Source: Bacteroidales bacterium (GTDB lineage Bacteria; Bacteroidota; Bacteroidia; Bacteroidales; JAADJA01). Taken from it: a stretch of DNA of 64,000 nucleotides. The notes under the pieces are model-generated. The model searched no databases and was not told the DNA's origin. It worked only from the letters and a program-made list of their open reading frames with translations. Positions 59,527 through 64,000 of the stretch are shown here, piece after piece. Position numbers and translations under genes: made by a program. The stretch is from positions 1 to 64,000 of the forward strand of contig JAUVJI010000005.1 in NCBI GenBank assembly GCA_030596605.1, given 5' to 3'. The stretch's first letter is position 1; the number at the start of each line of letters is the position of its first letter.

Positions 59527-62496
59527 TTAAAGTTTCTTTTTAACCTCTACATCTTCGTAACCCTCAATGATATCGCCAACTTTAATATCATTAAAATTTT
59601 CAATATTTAATCCACATTCATAGCCCGTTTTAACTTCTTTCACATCATCTTTAAATCGCTTAAGCGATCCAAGGGATCCGGTATAAACAACAATACCATC
59701 GCGAATTACTCTTACCCTGGTATTTCTGGTAATTACACCATCCAATACCATACATCCGGCAACTGAACCAACCTTGGTAATTTTGAAAACTTCCCTGATT
59801 TCAACGTTGCAAACAATTTTCTCTTCAATATCGGGTGACAACATACCTTCCATTGCAGACTTAATTTCTTCAATGGCCTGATAAATAATTGAGTATAAGC
59901 GGATATCTATTTGTTCCTGTTCGGCAAGTTTACGAGCGCCGATTGATGGACGTACCTGGAAAGCTACGATAATGGCATCAGATGCAGATGCCAACATTAC
60001 GTCTGTTTCTGTTACAGCGCCAACCGACTTATGAATTATATTAACCTGAATTTGTTCATTAGAAAGCTTTAATAATGAATCAGCAAGCGCCTCAATTGAT
60101 CCATCCACATCACCTTTAACAATTATATTCAATTCTTTAAAGTCGCCAATTGCTATACGTCTTCCAATTTCATCAAGTGTAATATGCTTTTGTGTACGTA
60201 TACCCTGCTCACGTTGTAATTGTAAACGTTTATTGGCGATAGCTTTGGCTTCTTTTTCATCTTTAAGAACATTAAAACCATCTCCTGCCTGAGGAGCTCC
60301 ATTTAATCCTAATAAAAGCAACGGTGTGGAAGGACCGGCAATAGTAACTCTTTGGTTTTTTTCGTTGTACATTGCCTTAACTTTTCCAAATGTTGACCCG
60401 GCAATAACAATATCTCCTATTTTCATAGTACCATCCTGAACCAGCAATTTTGCCACATAACCCCTGCCTTTGTCTAATGAACTTTCTATCACTGTTCCAA
60501 TGGCCATTTTATCTTGATTTGCTTTCAAATCGAGCATTTCAGCCTCAAGTAAAACTTTTTCCAGCAACTCATCAATATTAACACCTTGCTTGGCACTAAT
60601 TTCCTGGCTCTGGAATTTGCCGCCCCAATCTTCAACCAGGATATTCATTTTAGAGAGTTCTTCCTTAATTTTTTCAGGATTAGCGTTGGATTTGTCTATC
60701 TTATTGATAGCAAAAACTATGGGAACTCCGGCTGCCTGGGCATGGTTTATGGCCTCTTTTGTTTGAGGCATAACATTGTCATCAGCAGCAATTACAATAA
60801 TGGCTACATCGGTCACTTTAGCTCCTCTCGCACGCATAGCTGTAAAAGCCTCGTGGCCTGGTGTATCAAGAAAAGTTATTCTTTTATCCCCTTCAAATAT
60901 AAACTCATAGGCTCCGATATGCTGCGTAATTCCACCTGCTTCCCCGGCAACAACATTTGCTTTCCTTATAAAATCGAGAAGTTTGGTCTTTCCATGGTCA
61001 ACATGACCCATCACAGTTACAATGGGTGAACGGGGTTTCAAATCTTCAACATCATCTTCCTCTTCCTCAATTACAGTATCTTGAAAATCTGCACTTACAA
61101 ACTCTACTTTATATCCAAATTCTTCAGCAACAAGCGTTAATGTTTCTGCATCCAATCTTTGATTTATGGAAACAAAAAGACCCAAAGACATACATGTAGA
61201 AATGATTTCATTTACCTGTACATCCATCATGCTTGCCAGTTCATTGGCAGTAACAAACTCAGTTACTTTTATAATATTTTTTTCCTTCTCTAGCTTATCT
61301 AATTCCTTTTGTTTCTGCTCACTAACTGATTGCCGCTTTTCTTTACGGTACTTCGCTGCTTTGGATTTACCACCGCCGGTTAACTTTGCAAGGGTTTCCT
61401 TGATTTGCTTTTGGATATCTTCTTCAGATATTTCCGGTCGTTCTCTATCTTTTCTTGTTCGTTTATCTTTAAACCTTTGTTGTCTTGATTTATCATCCTG
61501 AGTTTTCGATTTTGATTTGGAATCGACTTGTTCCGGTTTTTTCCTGATCCTTTTTCGTCTCTTTTTCCTGGATATTTGATCAGCATCTTTTGATGAGGCA
61601 ACAGGTTTCTTTTCAAACTTTTTCTTTTTGGGCGGGAGCTCTATTTTGTCAAGAATTTTGGGACCTTCCAGCTTTTTAATTTTTGTTTTAATAAAATTAT
61701 CCTGTTTGGGTTTATCAGCAACAGTCTCTTTATCCGGGGTTTTATCAGGTTCTTTCTCAGTAACTTTTTTCTTAATAACCTCATCAGCTGTTTTTTCTTC
61801 AGTTACCTTTTTAGTTTTTTCTGCTACTTTCTTTTCTGCTGCTGTTTTTTTATCCGGTTTTGTTTTCATATTGATCTTCCCAAGATCAATCTTGCCAACC
61901 ACTTTTGGTTTGGTTTCCTGTCCTGACTCATCTTCCGTTACCAGTTGATCCTTTTCTTCTGCTTCCTTTTTTTCAGGCTTTTTATCTGCAGGTGTCTCTT
62001 TTTCCTCTTTCTTTTTCGGCTTAACAGTTTCGGTGGGTTTTTCTACAGCTTCTTCAATAATTTCTTTTTCGGTGGTAGTCTCAACTGATTTTTTAGTCGG
62101 CTTAGGGGCTTCTTCAGGCGCCGGTTTAACTTCAACCTGTTCAGTTACACCCAAGGTATCAACTTCCGGGTCCTTTTTAATTGATATTTCTTTAATAAAG
62201 ACCTCATCAAATTCTTCATCAAAGTTGACTTTCTTTTTTGTAGAAACCTTATCTTCAATTGAAATCGTCTCGTGATCGGAATAATCAAGGCCAATTTTTT
62301 CAGCTTCCTCTTTGACAGTTTTTTCAGCTTGAAATTCCTGGCCCAATAAATCGTACATCTCAGGTGAAAGCTTAGTGTTAGGGTTCATCAATATTTCAAT
62401 ACCCTTTTTAGCGAGAAATTCAACGATGGTTGTCATTCCAACATTAAATTCTTTCACAGCTTTACTAAGTCTTATGGATTTACCAGATCCTACCAT
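59527..62496 (-). CDS. infB: Translation initiation factor IF-2
   Basis: '[44 protein letters not shown]', long charged N-terminal region. Confidence 0.97.
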   Translation of the reverse strand: MVGSGKSIRLSKAVKEFNVGMTTIVEFLAKKGIEILMNPNTKLSPEMYDLLGQEFQAEKTVKEEAEKIGLDYSDHETISIEDKVSTKKKVNFDEEFDEVFIKEISIKKDPEVDTLGVTEQVEVKPAPEEAPKPTKKSVETTTEKEIIEEAVEKPTETVKPKKKEEKETPADKKPEKKEAEEKDQLVTEDESGQETKPKVVGKIDLGKINMKTKPDKKTAAEKKVAEKTKKVTEEKTADEVIKKKVTEKEPDKTPDKETVADKPKQDNFIKTKIKKLEGPKILDKIELPPKKKKFEKKPVASSKDADQISRKKRRKRIRKKPEQVDSKSKSKTQDDKSRQQRFKDKRTRKDRERPEISEEDIQKQIKETLAKLTGGGKSKAAKYRKEKRQSVSEQKQKELDKLEKEKNIIKVTEFVTANELASMMDVQVNEIISTCMSLGLFVSINQRLDAETLTLVAEEFGYKVEFVSADFQDTVIEEEEDDVEDLKPRSPIVTVMGHVDHGKTKLLDFIRKANVVAGEAGGITQHIGAYEFIFEGDKRITFLDTPGHEAFTAMRARGAKVTDVAIIVIAADDNVMPQTKEAINHAQAAGVPIVFAINKIDKSNANPEKIKEELSKMNILVEDWGGKFQSQEISAKQGVNIDELLEKVLLEAEMLDLKANQDKMAIGTVIESSLDKGRGYVAKLLVQDGTMKIGDIVIAGSTFGKVKAMYNEKNQRVTIAGPSTPLLLLGLNGAPQAGDGFNVLKDEKEAKAIANKRLQLQREQGIRTQKHITLDEIGRRIAIGDFKELNIIVKGDVDGSIEALADSLLKLSNEQIQVNIIHKSVGAVTETDVMLASASDAIIVAFQVRPSIGARKLAEQEQIDIRLYSIIYQAIEEIKSAMEGMLSPDIEEKIVCNVEIREVFKITKVGSVAGCMVLDGVITRNTRVRVIRDGIVVYTGSLGSLKRFKDDVKEVKTGYECGLNIENFNDIKVGDIIEGYEDVEVKKKL

Positions 62497-62562
62497 ATAT
62501 ATAAAAAACGTTTGCCTTAATTTAAATTAACTTGCTAAAATAATATTATTTTAATAACCCTT

Positions 62563-63798
62563 TTATTCAAATTCTTCCTTTAATATCCTAATAACTTCTT
62601 TCACTGTTTCCTCTTCTAAATCGGTTCGTTTTACAAGATCTTCAACAGTCAAATCCAAAACACTTTTGGCAGTATCACAACCAATTGTCTTGAATTCTTC
62701 GATGATCCATGCATCAATTTCATCAGAGAATTCCACAAGGTCAACATCTTCGGAATCTGTATCGGTTTCCCTGTAAACATCAATTTCGTATCCGGTAAGT
62801 TTTCCAGCCAGTTTAATATTGAAACCTCCTTTTCCGATAGCAAGTGAAACCTGGTCTGGTTTCAAATATACCTCTGCTTTCTTATCGTCTTCGATAATTT
62901 TGATTGATGAAATTTTTGCCGGACTTAGCGCTCTCGTAATATATAATGAAGAGTTTGAAGTAAAGTTGATCACGTCTATATTTTCATTCTTCAATTCACG
63001 CACTATACTATGAATCCGTGAGCCTTTCATACCAACACAGGCACCAACAGGATCAATTCTGTCATCATAGGACTCTACAGCAATTTTAGCTCTTTCACCA
63101 GGAACCCTGACTATATTTTTAATGGTTATCAATCCATCAAATACTTCAGGAACTTCAGCTTCAAACATTCTTTCAAGGAATATCGGGGATGTTCTTGAAA
63201 TAATAATTACAGGAGAGGCATTGCGCATTTCAACCTTTGACACTACAGCCCTGATCGTATCGCCTTTTCTGTAAAAATCTGTTGGTATCTGCTCTGATTT
63301 TGGTAATAATAGTTCAATCCCTTCATCATCCAAAATCAATATTTCCTTTTTCCAAACCTGGTATACTTCACCGGTTATAATTTCGCCAATCCTGTCCTTA
63401 TACTTTTTATAAACATTATCTTTTTCATATTCCTGGATCTTCGAAATCAGGTTTTGGCGTATGGACAGGATCTCGCGTCTGCCAAAATCAAGTAATTTTA
63501 TTTCTTCTGATACCTCTTCTCCCACCTCAAAATCAGGTTCGATTTTTATAGCTTCCGAATAGGCAATTTGTTCATTTTCATCCTCTACATTACCATCCTC
63601 AACAATCTCCCTGTTTCGCCATATCTCCAGATCGCCCTTATCAATATTGACAATAATATCGAAATTGTCAGTTTCACCATACTTTTTAGTTAGCAGGTGC
63701 AAAAAAACATCCTCAAGGATACGCATCATGGTTTCCCTGTCGATGTTTTTAAACTCTTTAAACTCCGAAAAAGTCTCAACTAAATTGATGTGTTCCAT
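62563..63798 (-). CDS. nusA: Transcription termination/antitermination factor NusA
   Basis: S1/KH domains 'GACVGMKGSRIHSIVRELKNENIDVINF', 'SLAIGKGGFNIKLAGKLTGYEIDVY'. Confidence 0.96.
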   Translation of the reverse strand: MEHINLVETFSEFKEFKNIDRETMMRILEDVFLHLLTKKYGETDNFDIIVNIDKGDLEIWRNREIVEDGNVEDENEQIAYSEAIKIEPDFEVGEEVSEEIKLLDFGRREILSIRQNLISKIQEYEKDNVYKKYKDRIGEIITGEVYQVWKKEILILDDEGIELLLPKSEQIPTDFYRKGDTIRAVVSKVEMRNASPVIIISRTSPIFLERMFEAEVPEVFDGLITIKNIVRVPGERAKIAVESYDDRIDPVGACVGMKGSRIHSIVRELKNENIDVINFTSNSSLYITRALSPAKISSIKIIEDDKKAEVYLKPDQVSLAIGKGGFNIKLAGKLTGYEIDVYRETDTDSEDVDLVEFSDEIDAWIIEEFKTIGCDTAKSVLDLTVEDLVKRTDLEEETVKEVIRILKEEFE

Positions 63799-63828
63799 TT
63801 TATTTTTTATTCTTTTATTCTCTTTAAA

Positions 63829-64000
63829 TTAGTTAAATGATATCACCGGTTTAGCATTTTTTATTTCATTCAATTGCAAATCCCTGATCACTGCTATTTT
63901 TTCTTTTTTACAGGTTATCACCTCAATTTCAATATTACTTTCAGAACAGGATTTTAATATCCCGGTTATTCTCTTGTCATCATTGGTTACTATTTCTATC
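63829..64000 (-). CDS. rimP: C-terminal part of ribosome maturation factor RimP (truncated by window edge)
   Basis: Minus-strand translation ...IEIVTNDDKRITGILKSCSESNIEIEVITCKKEKIAVIRDLQLNEIKNAKPVISFN*, upstream of nusA as in the conserved rimP-nusA-infB order. Confidence 0.85.
   Translation of the reverse strand, partial: IEIVTNDDKRITGILKSCSESNIEIEVITCKKEKIAVIRDLQLNEIKNAKPVISFN

Noticed and set aside
60586-62275. Several plus-strand ORFs over infB (e.g. 147, 111, 106, 80 aa)
   Set aside because: Antisense shadows of IF-2, including its charged low-complexity N-terminal region.

Overview
The window looks like a Bacteroidetes chromosome segment (AT-rich; type IX secretion C-terminal domains, TAnnTTTG-like promoter motifs, suf/dxs/nusA-infB housekeeping loci). 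Left part: an energy-metabolism cluster (NrfD-like start, Tat-dependent 4x[4Fe-4S] HybA-like protein, and a PstS-like/GcvH-like fusion), then a lipid A deacylase-like barrel, a YbaK deacylase, an APH-kinase/class-III aminotransferase fusion, an orphan 2-TM protein, a small MITE-like element, a His-rich peptide plus TonB receptor, and a cytochrome b / Rieske / octaheme-TPR cytochrome operon. Middle: phoH, a compact two-gene restriction-modification-like module (Eco57I-type N6-adenine methylase plus a small PD-(D/E)xK-like protein) wedged tightly in front of purC, then a tandem block of T9SS cargo genes with LRR/receptor-L-like repeats and a relic CTD. Right: dxs, a complete SUF operon, a small accessory pocket (orphan HicB-like, trypsin-like protease, HicB/HicA-like pair), thiL, uvrC, an acyl-CoA carboxylase trio, an Hpt plus NtrC-type regulator, a PHP-like protein, and infB-nusA-rimP. 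The strongest candidates for something under-described are the methylase/nuclease pair, the PstS-GcvH fusion, the cytochrome bc/octaheme operon, the CPDC-containing HicA-like pair, and the orphan 2-TM protein. All family calls come from reading motifs; no database search was run.
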